A stretch of DNA of 64,000 nucleotides from Planctomycetota bacterium (GCA_009920765.1 RFZJ01000006.1:24009-88008); one strand, 5' to 3'. Positions 27,461 to 37,215 are shown, counted from the first letter of the stretch. Program-made: numbers and translations. Notes: generated by a model not told the origin, from the sequence alone.

Positions 27461-27589
27461 ACAAACAGATTTAGATTTTGTCAAAAAAACCAAACTAGCG
27501 GCACGATTATTGCTCACATTAGACATTAATGAACCTATGAAACAAAGGTAATTAACCTTCTGTAAATAGTTCGCAAAGGGAACCTTCTT

Positions 27590-28474
27590 GTGATTTCTAC
27601 AAATGCATGGAATAGCATATTCACCTCTTTGTGCCCAAGTCCCAACCAAATGGATTTTGTAAGCTTAAGTAATTACACTGCTAGAACAGCAATCTGGGGA
27701 CAAGGCCCCCCACTTGTAGTTCTGCCAGGGATTGCCGGAGGGTTTGAACTCTTGGGGCCAGTGATTAGCGAACTGTCAAAATCATTCAAAGTCTATAGCT
27801 ATCAATACCAAGGTGAAGACAATTTTTTTTCGACACGGAATAGCCTCTCTTTCTCAGATTTTGAACAAGATCTTGATGAAATATTAGAATTTTGGGGCCT
27901 AGAAAAACCAAATTTATTCGGAGCCTCTTTCGGAGGAGCCCTAGCATTAAAATATGCACTTAAACACCCCTACAAATTAGGATCAGTCATTACGCAGGGA
28001 ACTGGCTCAAAATTTGAGCGGGGTATGATCCAGCGATTAGCTGCGCTAATCCTTTCCTATTACCAATTACCCGATACTAACCCTTTGGTAAATCAGTTCT
28101 TCCGCCTATTTCTAGGAGGAAAATCTTTCTCAAACGAAAAAATTGATGCTATTGCACGAGCATGCTGGTCCACGGATCAAGCGGTCATTAATAGTCGGCT
28201 GAGAATTTTAAAGCATTTCGATATAAGCAAACGCGGAAGAAAAATAGCAGTGCCATCGTTATTTCTAAAAGGACAAAAAGATATCCTATTGAGCCAAGAG
28301 AATTTTGCCCAATTACAGGAGGTAAGCATTCAATCCGAAATGCATATTCTTGGCGGATTGGGCCATTTAGCTTTCATGCAATCACCTGACTTAATAGCTA
28401 AGATAATCAGCGACTTCGTATTCAACCAAACCGAAATCGATGATATTCATGCACAATCAAAGAAATTAGCTTAG
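27590..28474 (+). CDS. Alpha/beta hydrolase
   Basis: 294 residues from GTG 27590, preceded by AAAGGGA about 11 nt away; ATG 27650 would give 274 residues and is the alternative. Alpha/beta hydrolase fold: oxyanion region VVLPGIAGGFELLG, nucleophile elbow GASFGG (Ser), acidic residue in FLKGQKDILL and His in GGLGHLAF. The pattern is that of the MhpC/BioH-like esterase and lyase group, with no signature that fixes the substrate. Single gene, divergent from the sigma-54 activator, so it might be controlled from the shared region with paired repeats (inference). Confidence 0.85.
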   Translation: MISTNAWNSIFTSLCPSPNQMDFVSLSNYTARTAIWGQGPPLVVLPGIAGGFELLGPVISELSKSFKVYSYQYQGEDNFFSTRNSLSFSDFEQDLDEILEFWGLEKPNLFGASFGGALALKYALKHPYKLGSVITQGTGSKFERGMIQRLAALILSYYQLPDTNPLVNQFFRLFLGGKSFSNEKIDAIARACWSTDQAVINSRLRILKHFDISKRGRKIAVPSLFLKGQKDILLSQENFAQLQEVSIQSEMHILGGLGHLAFMQSPDLIAKIISDFVFNQTEIDDIHAQSKKLA

Positions 28475-28539
28475 CCGTTTATGTTGTTATCTGCATCATT
28501 TACCACTTTAGCAAGAAACAACTTACCAATGAATGACCG

Positions 28540-29166
28540 CTATTCTTGCGTGGCGTTAAAATCAATATCGCCAACATAAAACTGGGGTGCAACCTTACCT
28601 GCAGAAACCCTTCTATAGCGCTGGTAACGAAGTTCAAAAGAGGCGGTATAATCAAATACTTTATCAGTTTTAAAAACACCATTTGAACATTTACGCATTG
28701 ATGCAAGCCAAACTCGGTCAGGCCTGAAAAAAGCTGAGGAAGAACTCTTTTGTGAAGACCGCACATCAAAGCCCAAGAATTTTTCCTGCCAAGGCAATGT
28801 TTGCATAACACACCAAAGAAATCCTGAAATAAAGTAACCAATGAAAAGCCCGATTAAAGCTCCTCCAATATTATTCACCAAGTGTTGATAAGTAATTACT
28901 GAAGGAGCCAACTGCATTGTTAAAATTTTCAAAGCACCAAAAGAAACTAAGAAAATACCAATCATTGAAATGGCGTCCTCAAATCCATCCACTCCAATAT
29001 CTTTCAAATTAATTTCAAGAAATTCAGCAAAGGGTTCATAGATCCCTGCAACAAAAACAAATGCCAAAAACATATTTGCAAAATTACAAAAAGCAATGAA
29101 TAGTCCCTCTTGAAAAAACACATAGGAAACAATCAGCATTAATAAAAAAGTTGTAAAAAACAGCAT
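28540..29166 (-). CDS. CvpA-like membrane protein
   Basis: 208 residues; ATG with AAGGGA upstream. Four membrane segments in the first 125 residues (FFTTFLLMLIVSYVFFQEG, FANMFLAFVFVAGIYEP, ISMIGIFLVSFGALKIL, GGALIGLFIGYFISGFL) in the arrangement seen in CvpA/colicin V production-type proteins, where a Gly-rich last helix is typical. The 80-residue soluble tail is Arg/Ser/Phe-rich and not recognised. It is the last gene of the hisF-pilT-pilB-like cluster, 22 bp after the ATPase gene. In other bacteria CvpA relatives affect envelope integrity; no more precise role is supported here. Confidence 0.65.
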   Translation of the reverse strand: MLFFTTFLLMLIVSYVFFQEGLFIAFCNFANMFLAFVFVAGIYEPFAEFLEINLKDIGVDGFEDAISMIGIFLVSFGALKILTMQLAPSVITYQHLVNNIGGALIGLFIGYFISGFLWCVMQTLPWQEKFLGFDVRSSQKSSSSAFFRPDRVWLASMRKCSNGVFKTDKVFDYTASFELRYQRYRRVSAGKVAPQFYVGDIDFNATQE

Positions 29167-29188
29167 CTGATCATCCCTTAATAATAAC

Positions 29189-30925
29189 TTATTTACAGAC
29201 CCTTAATATTTCCTGTATCGAGGTATTTCCTGCAACAACCTGCCGAAGTCCATCCTCTTGAAGATATTTCATTCCTGTTTTAACAGCTTCCTCCCTAATC
29301 GCCCCAATACTAGGATTCTCACGGATCAGATTTTTAATATTTTCATTAAGCACAAGCAATTCATAAACCCCAGAGCGTCCCCGAAAGCCAGTACCGCCAC
29401 AATATTTGCAAGGTGGAGTGTCATCCATTTCTTCTTGCTTGACTTCAGATTTAGATTTGTAAAAGAACTCATACTTCTCAGGCGAGAGATTGAACTTTTT
29501 TAGAATTTCTGGATTGGGGCGATACTTGACTTTGCATTTGGGGCAAAGCACCCGCACCAACCTCTGGGACAATATTGCACTCACAGAATTTGCGATCATA
29601 AATGGTGCAACCCCCAAATCAAGAAGCCTTCCAAAAGCTGTGACCGAATCATTTGCATGAACAGTGGTAAAAACCATATGTCCCGTTTGAGCTGCCTGGC
29701 AGGATATCTCTGCGGTTTCTTTATCACGAATCTCACCTACATAAATAACATCGGGATCCTGTCTAAGAATACTTCGAAGTTCAGAAGCAAACGTTTTGCC
29801 TGCTTTTGGATTAATTTCAATCTGGGTCACATTATCAATCTGATATTCAACAGGGTTTTCAAGAGTAATGACGTTTTTTTGAAACCGATCAATCTCCGAA
29901 AGACAGGCATACAGCGTAGTACTTTTTCCCGCCCCTGTTGGCCCACAAACAATTAGCATTCCGTGGGGCTGATTAACAATCGCCTCAATTTGATCTTTGA
30001 GTTTGTCACGCATTCCAAGCTTTTTCAAACTGCCCATTGATTTAGAACCGTCTAAAATTCTGAGCACCATTTTTTCACCAGCGACACTACCCGCAGTAGC
30101 AACGCGGAAGTCAAGTATGATAGGTTTCCTGGATTTTTTTTTAGGAGGATCTTGATCGTTATCGCCATTTGAATAATCCAAAACCTCAGCAGAAAAACTT
30201 CCATCCTGTGGCTTGCGTTTTTCTGAAATATCAAGATTTGCAAGAACTTTTAAAATATTTACGATGGCGTCCCCGGTTTGTCTGGTTAAAGGCTCCCGCT
30301 GGTTCATGATTCCATCGATGCGAAAGCGAACCGTCATGTCTTCTTTACCAGGTTCCAAATGAACATCTGTAGCCCGCATTTGAAAGGCCTCGTAAATAAC
30401 TTCCAGTGCAACTTGGTAGTATTCAGACTCCTCAACCCGGGAAATTTTCGTGTCGCCCCCTGGCTTGTTTTTATCGTCACTTTTTCCAATAAATTTAATG
30501 GGTATATTTTTAAATTCTTTCGTACCTTCTGAATCAAATCTGAGCTTGAGGTATTTTTCAGCTAAAGATTTCAAATGCCCAATAGTAAAAAGTTTTTTGT
30601 CATCAGGAACAGCAGTATTTCTGACAATAATGTAAATCAGGATTGGCACGAAAGCAGCTAAAATCAAACTTGCAAAAGACAAAAAAGGCTTGGGAGAACC
30701 CCAAAACACTAAGCCACCTAAAAGTGCACCGCCAATAACAACCGTATTCCAGAAACTTGCACCAATGCCTAAATCAGATGCATCCTCATCAACCCATGAA
30801 GCCGAGTGAATCCAAGCGGCATAAACCGCAACAAAGAATCCAATGGAATAAAGATGAAAATAAAAACCTTCTCCCCGAGGAAAGGAGCTTGCCCAAAGTT
30901 GAATCAAATTAAAAGTATCGATCAT
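29189..30925 (-). CDS. Type II secretion/type IV pilus assembly ATPase (GspE/PilB family) with N-terminal membrane segments
   Basis: About 578 residues starting at ATG 30925. Residues about 1-110 contain three hydrophobic segments (for example IGFFVAVYAAWIHSASW and LILAAFVPILIYIIV), unusual for this normally peripheral ATPase. The rest is standard: N2 domain with ATDVHLEPG and VRFRIDGIM, Walker A GPTGAGKSTT, Asp box, Walker B DPDVIYVGEIRD, His box GHMVFTTVHAND, and the tetracysteine zinc site CPKC...CKYCGG typical of GspE/PilB. Powers pseudopilus or pilus extension. It lies between pilT and the CvpA-like gene in a four-gene operon. Confidence 0.92.
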   Translation of the reverse strand: MIDTFNLIQLWASSFPRGEGFYFHLYSIGFFVAVYAAWIHSASWVDEDASDLGIGASFWNTVVIGGALLGGLVFWGSPKPFLSFASLILAAFVPILIYIIVRNTAVPDDKKLFTIGHLKSLAEKYLKLRFDSEGTKEFKNIPIKFIGKSDDKNKPGGDTKISRVEESEYYQVALEVIYEAFQMRATDVHLEPGKEDMTVRFRIDGIMNQREPLTRQTGDAIVNILKVLANLDISEKRKPQDGSFSAEVLDYSNGDNDQDPPKKKSRKPIILDFRVATAGSVAGEKMVLRILDGSKSMGSLKKLGMRDKLKDQIEAIVNQPHGMLIVCGPTGAGKSTTLYACLSEIDRFQKNVITLENPVEYQIDNVTQIEINPKAGKTFASELRSILRQDPDVIYVGEIRDKETAEISCQAAQTGHMVFTTVHANDSVTAFGRLLDLGVAPFMIANSVSAILSQRLVRVLCPKCKVKYRPNPEILKKFNLSPEKYEFFYKSKSEVKQEEMDDTPPCKYCGGTGFRGRSGVYELLVLNENIKNLIRENPSIGAIREEAVKTGMKYLQEDGLRQVVAGNTSIQEILRVCK

Positions 30926-30992
30926 CAAATGAAAATCTCAAAGCCAAAACTAACAGGCAAGCGAAAGCTTTGGCAATAATCTCAAAACCAGA

Positions 30993-32168
30993 TTATAGAA
31001 TCCCGGGCGCTGCAACCTTAATCCCTTTAAATGCCATTTTCAACTGCTCTGGATTCGGTGCATACTCAAGCGCTGTCACCTTGTCGATATCGCCTCTCTC
31101 CACAAGTAGCCTGAGGCTTTCAGTGAAATCCATCATGCCTTCTTGATATCCGATGCGGATGGCATCAGGTATCTTGGTGTCCTCTCCCTCAATAATCAAT
31201 TTGCGAATTGTAGGATTAACAATCATGATTTCATTAGTCGGAACGCGGCCCTTCTTGAGACCTTTAACCAACTTTTGTGCAATCACTGCTTTTAAGTTGT
31301 TAGCAAGGGCCTGCCTGATTGCATTATGCTTTTCTGGTGGAAAAAGATCAAGAATACGATTAATGGTAGTTCCGGAAGACGCCGCATGAATAGTTCCAAA
31401 AACCAAGTGACCTGTTTCAGCAGCATGTACTGCTGCCTCGAAGGTTTCTACATCGCGCAACTCACCCACAAGAATAACATCAGGATCTTGCCTCACCGCA
31501 TCCTTTAAAGCTTTATGCCAATCGATGCAATCAAGCCCGATTTCACGCTGATTAAAATAAGCTTTCTTATCATTAAAAGTAAATTCGATGGGATCTTCGC
31601 ATGTTAAAATGTGTAATGGTTCAGCCTCTGCAACATAATCTAACATTGCAGCAATTGAAGTACTTTTTCCACTTCCCGTAACTCCAGCAACCACGACCAA
31701 TCCCTCGCTGAATTTACAAAGTTTCTCGATTACTTCTGGCAATCCAAGCGATTTAAAACTTGGAATAAAGTTGTTCACCCTACGAGCAACCAAGGAAAGT
31801 CGACCTCTCTGTCGGAAAAGACTAACTCGGAATCTGCACTCATCCTGTCCAATAACATAAGAATAATCGACACCGCCCTCGTCCTCTAAAATTTTGCGCT
31901 TTTTAGGTTCAAGCAACGGAATCAAGAGCTTTTCCATATCAGTTTGGCTAAGCGGGCGCATCTCCATTCGCGTGATGTCCCCACGAATACGCATCATTGG
32001 GGGGCAATTAACCTTGAGATGTACATCCGAGGCCTCCAACTTCATAGCCAGCCTGAATATCTTGTTAATTTCAGGTTCCTTAGATACATCAGGAGTGGAG
32101 TGGGTCGCTGCAACAGCAGGAGTTGGAATTGATTCTTTGGTTTGAGAACTTGTTTCACTAGATGCCAT
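30993..32168 (-). CDS. pilT: Pilus retraction ATPase PilT
   Basis: 391 residues; ATG at 32168 with GGAGAG upstream. PilT family: ASDVHLKVNCPPMMRIRG, FRVSLFRQRG, Walker A GVTGSGKSTS, LTCEDPIEF, Walker B DPDVILVGELRD, GHLVFGTIHAAS and the C-terminal DAIRIGYQEGMMDF region; no zinc cysteines, which separates it from PilB. Residues 1-30 are a Ser/Thr/Pro-rich extension not present in short PilT proteins. PilT depolymerises type IV pili for twitching or DNA uptake. The gene lies 31 bp behind hisF and 67 bp before the PilB-like gene. Confidence 0.92.
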   Translation of the reverse strand: MASSETSSQTKESIPTPAVAATHSTPDVSKEPEINKIFRLAMKLEASDVHLKVNCPPMMRIRGDITRMEMRPLSQTDMEKLLIPLLEPKKRKILEDEGGVDYSYVIGQDECRFRVSLFRQRGRLSLVARRVNNFIPSFKSLGLPEVIEKLCKFSEGLVVVAGVTGSGKSTSIAAMLDYVAEAEPLHILTCEDPIEFTFNDKKAYFNQREIGLDCIDWHKALKDAVRQDPDVILVGELRDVETFEAAVHAAETGHLVFGTIHAASSGTTINRILDLFPPEKHNAIRQALANNLKAVIAQKLVKGLKKGRVPTNEIMIVNPTIRKLIIEGEDTKIPDAIRIGYQEGMMDFTESLRLLVERGDIDKVTALEYAPNPEQLKMAFKGIKVAAPGIL

Positions 32169-32199
32169 TGATTATCTCTCCGTACTATTAAAACAGAAT

Positions 32200-32970
32200 T
32201 TAAATTAGTCTAACACGAACCCCGGCGTTTGCTAGAAACTTCTTGGTGTCTTGAATTCCATGCTCATTGTAATGAAAGATACTAGCAGCCAATGCAGCAT
32301 TAGCCTTACCAATTGTTAAAACTTCCTTTAAATGTTCTGGAGCACCAGCCCCGCCACTAGCTACCACAGGAATGCCAACTGCTTCAGCAACAGCCCTTGT
32401 CATTTCAATATCATAACCGTTTTTTGTTCCATCTGCATCCATGGAAGTTAAAACTATTTCCCCTGCACCAAGAAGTTCGATTTTCCGTGCCCAATCAACT
32501 GCTTCCAAGCCTGTAGGTTTACGCCCCCCCTGAATATGGACTTCCCAAACTTCTTTATTGTCTTTTAAGACACGCTTAGGGTCAATATTAACCACCGTGG
32601 CGCACCTTCCAAACCTACCAGAAATTTGGCGGACGATATCTGGATTTTTAACTGCGGCCGAGTTTATACTAACTTTCTCGGCACCAGCTTGAATAAGAGT
32701 AGTCGCATCTTCAAGAGAACGAATTCCACCGCCAACAGTAAAAGGCATGAATATCTGCTCTGAGACCCGTTTGACGATATCGAGCATAATAGCTCGACCT
32801 TCATGGGTTGCAGAAATGTCCAGAAAAACGAGTTCATCGGCGCCTTGTTCTTCGTATCTCCTAGCGACTTCGACAGGGTCGCCTGCATCACGAAGATTTA
32901 AAAAGTTAACACCCTTAACGACTCGCCCTCGATCCACATCCAAACACGGAATAATCCTGGCAGTCAGCAT
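32200..32970 (-). CDS. hisF: Imidazole glycerol phosphate synthase cyclase subunit HisF
   Basis: 256 residues, full length. TIM barrel with catalytic Asp11 ([16 protein letters not shown]) and Asp130 (VVNIDPKRV), plus VGGGIRS and SGGAGAPEH phosphate-binding loops. Uses ammonia from HisH to convert PRFAR to IGP and AICAR in histidine synthesis. No other his gene is visible; HisF heads a cluster with pilus/secretion ATPase genes, probably by chance of operon assembly. Confidence 0.96.
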   Translation of the reverse strand: MLTARIIPCLDVDRGRVVKGVNFLNLRDAGDPVEVARRYEEQGADELVFLDISATHEGRAIMLDIVKRVSEQIFMPFTVGGGIRSLEDATTLIQAGAEKVSINSAAVKNPDIVRQISGRFGRCATVVNIDPKRVLKDNKEVWEVHIQGGRKPTGLEAVDWARKIELLGAGEIVLTSMDADGTKNGYDIEMTRAVAEAVGIPVVASGGAGAPEHLKEVLTIGKANAALAASIFHYNEHGIQDTKKFLANAGVRVRLI

Positions 32971-33113
32971 AATCTAATTGGTTCCGTAAAAAATCATTCA
33001 AGGCACGACAAAATTGCAAATAAATCAAAGAACCACATACCTTTACTCATTATTACAGCATTTGCATGACAAATTTATAAATATATCAATAATTAATTAA
33101 ACTTTCTAAATCG

Positions 33114-33142
33114 TTGACATGATAATAGATATGGGTTAATCT
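33114..33142 (+). promoter_or_regulatory. Candidate promoter of the DUF1501 gene
   Basis: A perfect TTGACA (33114-33119) is 17 bp from TAATCT (33137-33142), about 50 bp upstream of the ATG at 33192. The same -10 hexamer recurs in the candidate promoter at 48236. Confidence 0.42.
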
Positions 33143-33191
33143 AGTGATCTTAGTTATTCCTGCCTTGATACCTAAAAAATATAGGTGACTC

Positions 33192-34547
33192 ATGATAACA
33201 TTGTACGGAAAAAAAAGTGACTTCTGTGATGGTGTATCGCGTAGAGACTTCCTAAAAATTGGAGGGATATCTTTTGCGGGATACAACTTGGGTCTGTCTC
33301 AAATTTTAGCTGCTAAAACAGATACCACTAATTTAAAATCGGGTGGATTAGGCCATAAAGCAATCATAAATGTGTTTTTGGGCGGTGGTCCTCCCCATCA
33401 AGATATGTGGGATTTAAAACCCGATGCCCCAGTTGAAATCCGTGGTGAATTCAAACCAATTTCTACTTCAGTTCCTGGTATTCAAATTGGTGAAACTTTC
33501 CCACTTATTGCTTCCAGAATGCAAAATTGTGTTGTTATTCGCTCTATTGTTGGGGCCCAAGGTGGCCATGATGCAATACAGTGTATGTCTGGCTGGGCAA
33601 AAAGTTCCCTTTCTGGAATTGGTGGCAGACCCAGCATTGGTGCAGCTTCTGCTAAAATTCAAGGACCCGTAGACCCGTCCGTACCGGCCTTTGTTGGTCT
33701 TGCAGCTGATACAAAACACATGCCCTGGTCTGATCCTGGCACTTCGGGTTTTTTAGGAGCTGCATATAAATGCTTCAGACCAGAAGGCCCCGGTATGAAA
33801 GATCTACTTATTAAAAACGCCAACCTTACTAGTTTGGGCGATAGAAGATCATTATTGAAAAGCTTTGATAATCTCAAACGAAACCTAGACCACGGTGGCA
33901 ATATTGAAGGCCTTGATTCTGCACAATCTAAAGCCCTTGATGTTCTTACTTCCAGCAAACTTCTCGACGCTTTGGATATTAACAAAGAATCCTCCAAAGT
34001 TCGCGAGCGTTATGGTGATGGAAAACCCTACAAGTTCCAATATGATGGTGCACCCACGGTCAATGATCACCTTCTAACAGCACGAAGGCTTGTTGAAGCA
34101 GGTTGTAGGGTTGTCAGTCTTTCTTACGGCAGATGGGATTCTCACAGCAAGAATTTTGATCTGGTTCGAGATCATGGAGCCAAGCTTGATCAAGGGTTAA
34201 CAGCATTAATGGATGACCTCGAATACCGCGGTATTCTCGATGATGTTACTGTAATTGCATGGGGCGAATTCGGTCGAACCCCTCGAATCAACAAAGATGC
34301 TGGTCGCGACCATTGGCCTCAGGTTAGCTCTGCGATTATGTTTGGCGGGGGCATGAAAACCGGTCAAGTTATTGGTTCAACCAACAGACTTGGCGAACAC
34401 GCTAAAGACCGCCCTGTTACTTTTGGTGAAGTATTTGCGACCCTTTATCATAATATCGGGCTAGACCCCATGTATCATACTCTGATCGATCAAACTGGCC
34501 GACCACAACACTTAATCGCTGAAACGCCGATCAAAGAGATTATCTAA
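33192..34547 (+). CDS. DUF1501 family protein with Tat signal
   Basis: 451 residues; ATG 33192 preceded by AGGTGA. A twin-arginine motif (SRRDFLKIGG, residues about 16-25) and hydrophobic stretch mark export in folded form. The mature region has the DUF1501 pattern: VFLGGGPPHQDMWDLKPDAP, CMSGWAK, and near the C-terminus GEFGRTPRINKDAGRDHWP. DUF1501 is related to alkaline phosphatase/sulfatase superfamily enzymes and is massively expanded in Planctomycetota, usually next to a DUF1553 cytochrome protein; that partner is not adjacent here. A hairpin terminator follows at 34575. Enzymatic activity is not established for the family. Confidence 0.93.
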   Translation: MITLYGKKSDFCDGVSRRDFLKIGGISFAGYNLGLSQILAAKTDTTNLKSGGLGHKAIINVFLGGGPPHQDMWDLKPDAPVEIRGEFKPISTSVPGIQIGETFPLIASRMQNCVVIRSIVGAQGGHDAIQCMSGWAKSSLSGIGGRPSIGAASAKIQGPVDPSVPAFVGLAADTKHMPWSDPGTSGFLGAAYKCFRPEGPGMKDLLIKNANLTSLGDRRSLLKSFDNLKRNLDHGGNIEGLDSAQSKALDVLTSSKLLDALDINKESSKVRERYGDGKPYKFQYDGAPTVNDHLLTARRLVEAGCRVVSLSYGRWDSHSKNFDLVRDHGAKLDQGLTALMDDLEYRGILDDVTVIAWGEFGRTPRINKDAGRDHWPQVSSAIMFGGGMKTGQVIGSTNRLGEHAKDRPVTFGEVFATLYHNIGLDPMYHTLIDQTGRPQHLIAETPIKEII

Positions 34548-34574
34548 AGCTATACAGCAAATAGACTTAAATCG

Positions 34575-34603
34575 AGACGCAAGTTTTAACAGTACTTGCG
34601 TCT
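34575..34603 (+). terminator. Hairpin terminator after the DUF1501 gene
   Basis: A perfect 10-bp stem (AGACGCAAGT/ACTTGCGTCT) with a 9-nt loop, 28 bp past the stop. The following T-tract is short (TT, then CTGTA), so efficiency is uncertain. Confidence 0.65.
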
Positions 34604-34645
34604 TTCTGTATAGGTTACCTTAATTTCAATTAGATCGAGGTATTA

Positions 34646-34996
34646 TTGATTATTTCTGCTGCATTATCTTTGTTTACCTTATTTGTAACGGGCCAAATTC
34701 CTCCGGGAATGGCTCATCCCATTTCTTTTAAAAATGAAACACAAATCCCTGTACTCCTTCAAGTTAAAAGCATTTTTAATGGGCAATTACTTCGAGACCG
34801 CCCATACTTAATTAAACCGGGCGAAACATCGCCACCAATTCAGATTCCTGGAATTAAATCAGTAAGCATAAGCGATGCAAAAAGCCCTCGCCCTTTAGTT
34901 CAACTTCCTCTGCCCCAATCAAACGAAGAACTTCAAATTGCAATTGTTGGAACAGAAAAATCAATGAAGCTGGAATTACGTAAACCAAACAATTAA
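34646..34996 (+). CDS. Small secreted beta-rich protein, function unknown
   Basis: 116 residues from TTG 34646. The TTG is supported by GAGG about 6 nt upstream and because it preserves a signal peptide (MIISAALSLFTLFVTGQIPP, read with Met at the start); the first ATG would cut it away. The mature part, about 95 residues, is rich in short strand-like segments (IPVLLQVKSIFNGQL, RPYLIKPGETSPPIQIPG, ELQIAIVGTE) and looks like a small beta-sandwich. No family recognised. It lies behind the DUF1501 terminator and 188 bp before the MFS gene. Confidence 0.65.
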   Translation: MIISAALSLFTLFVTGQIPPGMAHPISFKNETQIPVLLQVKSIFNGQLLRDRPYLIKPGETSPPIQIPGIKSVSISDAKSPRPLVQLPLPQSNEELQIAIVGTEKSMKLELRKPNN

Positions 34997-35184
34997 TCAG
35001 TTCTAAAAGTATTAAAAAAAACTTAAGGCCTTCTGAGGTAAAGCTTTATTTCTTTTGGCAACTTTCATAGTGAATTTTTTCAAGTTTTCGTGCACAATAC
35101 ATTTCTTGCCAGTCCATACAAAGTTGATTGTGCATTTATTTCCTAAAAGGACTCCGCAGTTACACCAAATGGCATCAATAAAAC

Positions 35185-36588
35185 ATGAATAATGATACTC
35201 CCCAACCAACAAGACTAAGATTCCTGATTCTAGGGTTGGTATGCTTTCTTTCGATGATCACTTATCTAGATCGTGCAGCATTTCCTAATGCACAGGTACA
35301 AATCCAACAAAGCTTTGGTTTTACCGATGTCAGCCAAATGGCATGGGCCATGGCCGCATTTAATCTAGCTTATGCACTATTTGAAATACCAACTGGATAT
35401 TTGGGAGATGTTTTTGGGCCTAAAACGACATTAATTCGAATCGTAGTTTGGTGGTCCTCTTTTACAGCAATCACCGGTCTAGCCGGTCTTGCATTTGGCA
35501 CTTGGTTCACATTTGGTTTTGGCATGCTTATAGTTGTAAGATTCCTATTTGGGATAGGCGAGGCAGGAGCATATCCGAATATTACCCGCGCCCTACATAA
35601 CTGGCTCCCGGTAACTGAACGTGGTTTTGCCCAAGGCTTGGTTTGGACTTCTGCACGTATTATGGGGGGACTAACTCCCTTGCTTTGGCTCATTTTTGTT
35701 ATCAAGCTCGAAATTTCTTGGCGCATCGTTTTCTTTTTCTTTGGTGCGGTTGGGCTTCTTTGGTGTTTCGCTTTTGCAAGAATATTTAAAAATAATCCAA
35801 ATGAGCATCCCTTGGTAAATGATGCAGAAAAAGAACTTATTCTCAAAAACAAAGTTGGCGAAACAGAACAGGCTCATGCCCACATCCCATGGGGAAAACT
35901 TTTTGCTAGCAGAAACATGGTGTTTTTGTGTGCAATGTACTTTTGCTTAAATTTTGGATGGTATTTCAATCTCAATTATTTGCCCGCAATCATGAGTGAA
36001 CAGTTTCAAGTAAAGCCTGAAAATTGGCTCGGGGCGCTTTACAAAGGTGGCCCCATGCTTTTGGGGGCTTTCGGCTGCTTTATTGGTGGCTTTGCAACCG
36101 ATTGGTTTTTAAGACAAGGAAAATCAAGAACTTGGGCCAGACGAACTCCCGCTGTTTTTGGAAATATCGCTTGCGGATTGTGCTATTTTTCAGCACTTTA
36201 TTTCTTAAATCAAAAAGACCCAATGTTCTTTGCAATCAGCATTGCTTTTGCAGGATTTTGCAACGATTTAACCATGGGAGCCACCTGGGCCACCTGTCAG
36301 GATATAGGCCAAAAGCATGCTGCGATAGTTTCAGGAACCATGAATATGATCGGAAATTTAGGAGGATTTGTGGTCACCATTTTAACAGGCAAAATTCTTG
36401 AATGGTCTAAAGTCATGTATGCAGTAAATGGCGCCACTAATCTTACAGGTAACGAATTAGCAAAGGCCCAATTTCCTGGTTACCAATTCAATTTAATTAT
36501 GTTTGGCCTTGTTTACATGGTTGGAGCTGCTTTATGGTTTGGCATAGATGCCAACAAACCAATATTAAAAGATGACCCTAACAGCTAA
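35185..36588 (+). CDS. MFS transporter, anion:cation symporter-like
   Basis: 467 residues with twelve predicted membrane helices in two halves. The N-half has MITYLDRAAFPNAQ and FEIPTGYLGDVFGPKTTL (MFS motif A region), and GIGEAGAYPNITRALHNWLP; these resemble the ACS family that moves hexuronates, galactonate, glucarate and similar organic anions (ExuT/GudP group). The C-half has GGFATDWFLRQGKSR (second motif A copy). Substrate cannot be read from sequence, and no catabolic genes lie nearby. Transcribed singly; no strong SD. Confidence 0.85.
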   Translation: MNNDTPQPTRLRFLILGLVCFLSMITYLDRAAFPNAQVQIQQSFGFTDVSQMAWAMAAFNLAYALFEIPTGYLGDVFGPKTTLIRIVVWWSSFTAITGLAGLAFGTWFTFGFGMLIVVRFLFGIGEAGAYPNITRALHNWLPVTERGFAQGLVWTSARIMGGLTPLLWLIFVIKLEISWRIVFFFFGAVGLLWCFAFARIFKNNPNEHPLVNDAEKELILKNKVGETEQAHAHIPWGKLFASRNMVFLCAMYFCLNFGWYFNLNYLPAIMSEQFQVKPENWLGALYKGGPMLLGAFGCFIGGFATDWFLRQGKSRTWARRTPAVFGNIACGLCYFSALYFLNQKDPMFFAISIAFAGFCNDLTMGATWATCQDIGQKHAAIVSGTMNMIGNLGGFVVTILTGKILEWSKVMYAVNGATNLTGNELAKAQFPGYQFNLIMFGLVYMVGAALWFGIDANKPILKDDPNS

Positions 36589-36624
36589 AATATTCCCTAA
36601 AGTATAGGCGAAAGGCTCTTGCTA

Positions 36625-37212
36625 ATGCAAAAGTTGGAATTACAAGATATTCTTCCTTTGGAAGATTTTGAGACCCAACGCAAACAATTTTTTGAAAGCC
36701 ATATCCGCTACATCGAAAAATACAGAAAAGTAAGACTCGGGCCATCTATTTCACTTGTTTTTGAAAACAGACAAACTTTATGGTTTCGAGTTCAAGAAAT
36801 ATTCAGACTCACTAAAATTGCAGACCCAAAGGTTATGCAAAATGAACTCAACATTTATAATCGTCTAATTCCAGACGCAAACACACTCCAAGCTGCATTT
36901 CTTTTGGACCCACAAAGCCTTATGCTTTCAGGCAATATTGCCAGTTTTTCTCTTAAGGATTTCCGAGGGGACAATCTAAGATTGGTATTAAATAAAAGTA
37001 TCCCCTGCGACCTCACCACAAAAAGGCCAGAAGATCTTTCCCTGGGAAACTCCCTTTGGGTCCGTTTTTTTCTAGATGAAGAAGCAAAAATAATTCTTAA
37101 AGATGCGAGAATACCTGCGAAATTCTCCCTTTCATCAAATCAATTCCTAGCTGAATCGCACAACTTACCAACAGAATTGCGAGAAAGTTTGTGGGAGGAT
37201 CTACAAAACTAA
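36625..37212 (+). CDS. DUF3501 family protein
   Basis: ATG 36625 chosen over TTG 36619; AAAGG lies about 10 nt upstream. About 195 residues. The N-terminal pattern (ILPLEDFETQRKQF, RKVRLGPSISLVFENRQTLWFRVQEI) is the DUF3501 signature. In other bacteria this family occurs near rubrerythrin or rubredoxin-like genes, not seen here. Function unknown. Convergent with the bestrophin gene, 3 bp between stops. Confidence 0.82.
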   Translation: MQKLELQDILPLEDFETQRKQFFESHIRYIEKYRKVRLGPSISLVFENRQTLWFRVQEIFRLTKIADPKVMQNELNIYNRLIPDANTLQAAFLLDPQSLMLSGNIASFSLKDFRGDNLRLVLNKSIPCDLTTKRPEDLSLGNSLWVRFFLDEEAKIILKDARIPAKFSLSSNQFLAESHNLPTELRESLWEDLQN

Positions 37213-37215
37213 AAG

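Larger units (their letters stand above)
27171..27589. other. 419-bp divergent intergenic region with paired repeats
   Basis: It separates the divergently transcribed sigma-54 activator and alpha/beta hydrolase genes and must hold both promoters. It is AT-rich. The visible structure is two near-identical 18-bp blocks, listed separately. No tRNA or convincing small ORF is seen. Confidence 0.6.

Noticed and set aside
35012..35212. 66-codon minus-strand frame with several cysteines upstream of the MFS gene
   Set aside because: It starts with TTG inside the MFS gene, has no SD, and shows no recognisable motif; composition is that of chance AT-rich sequence.
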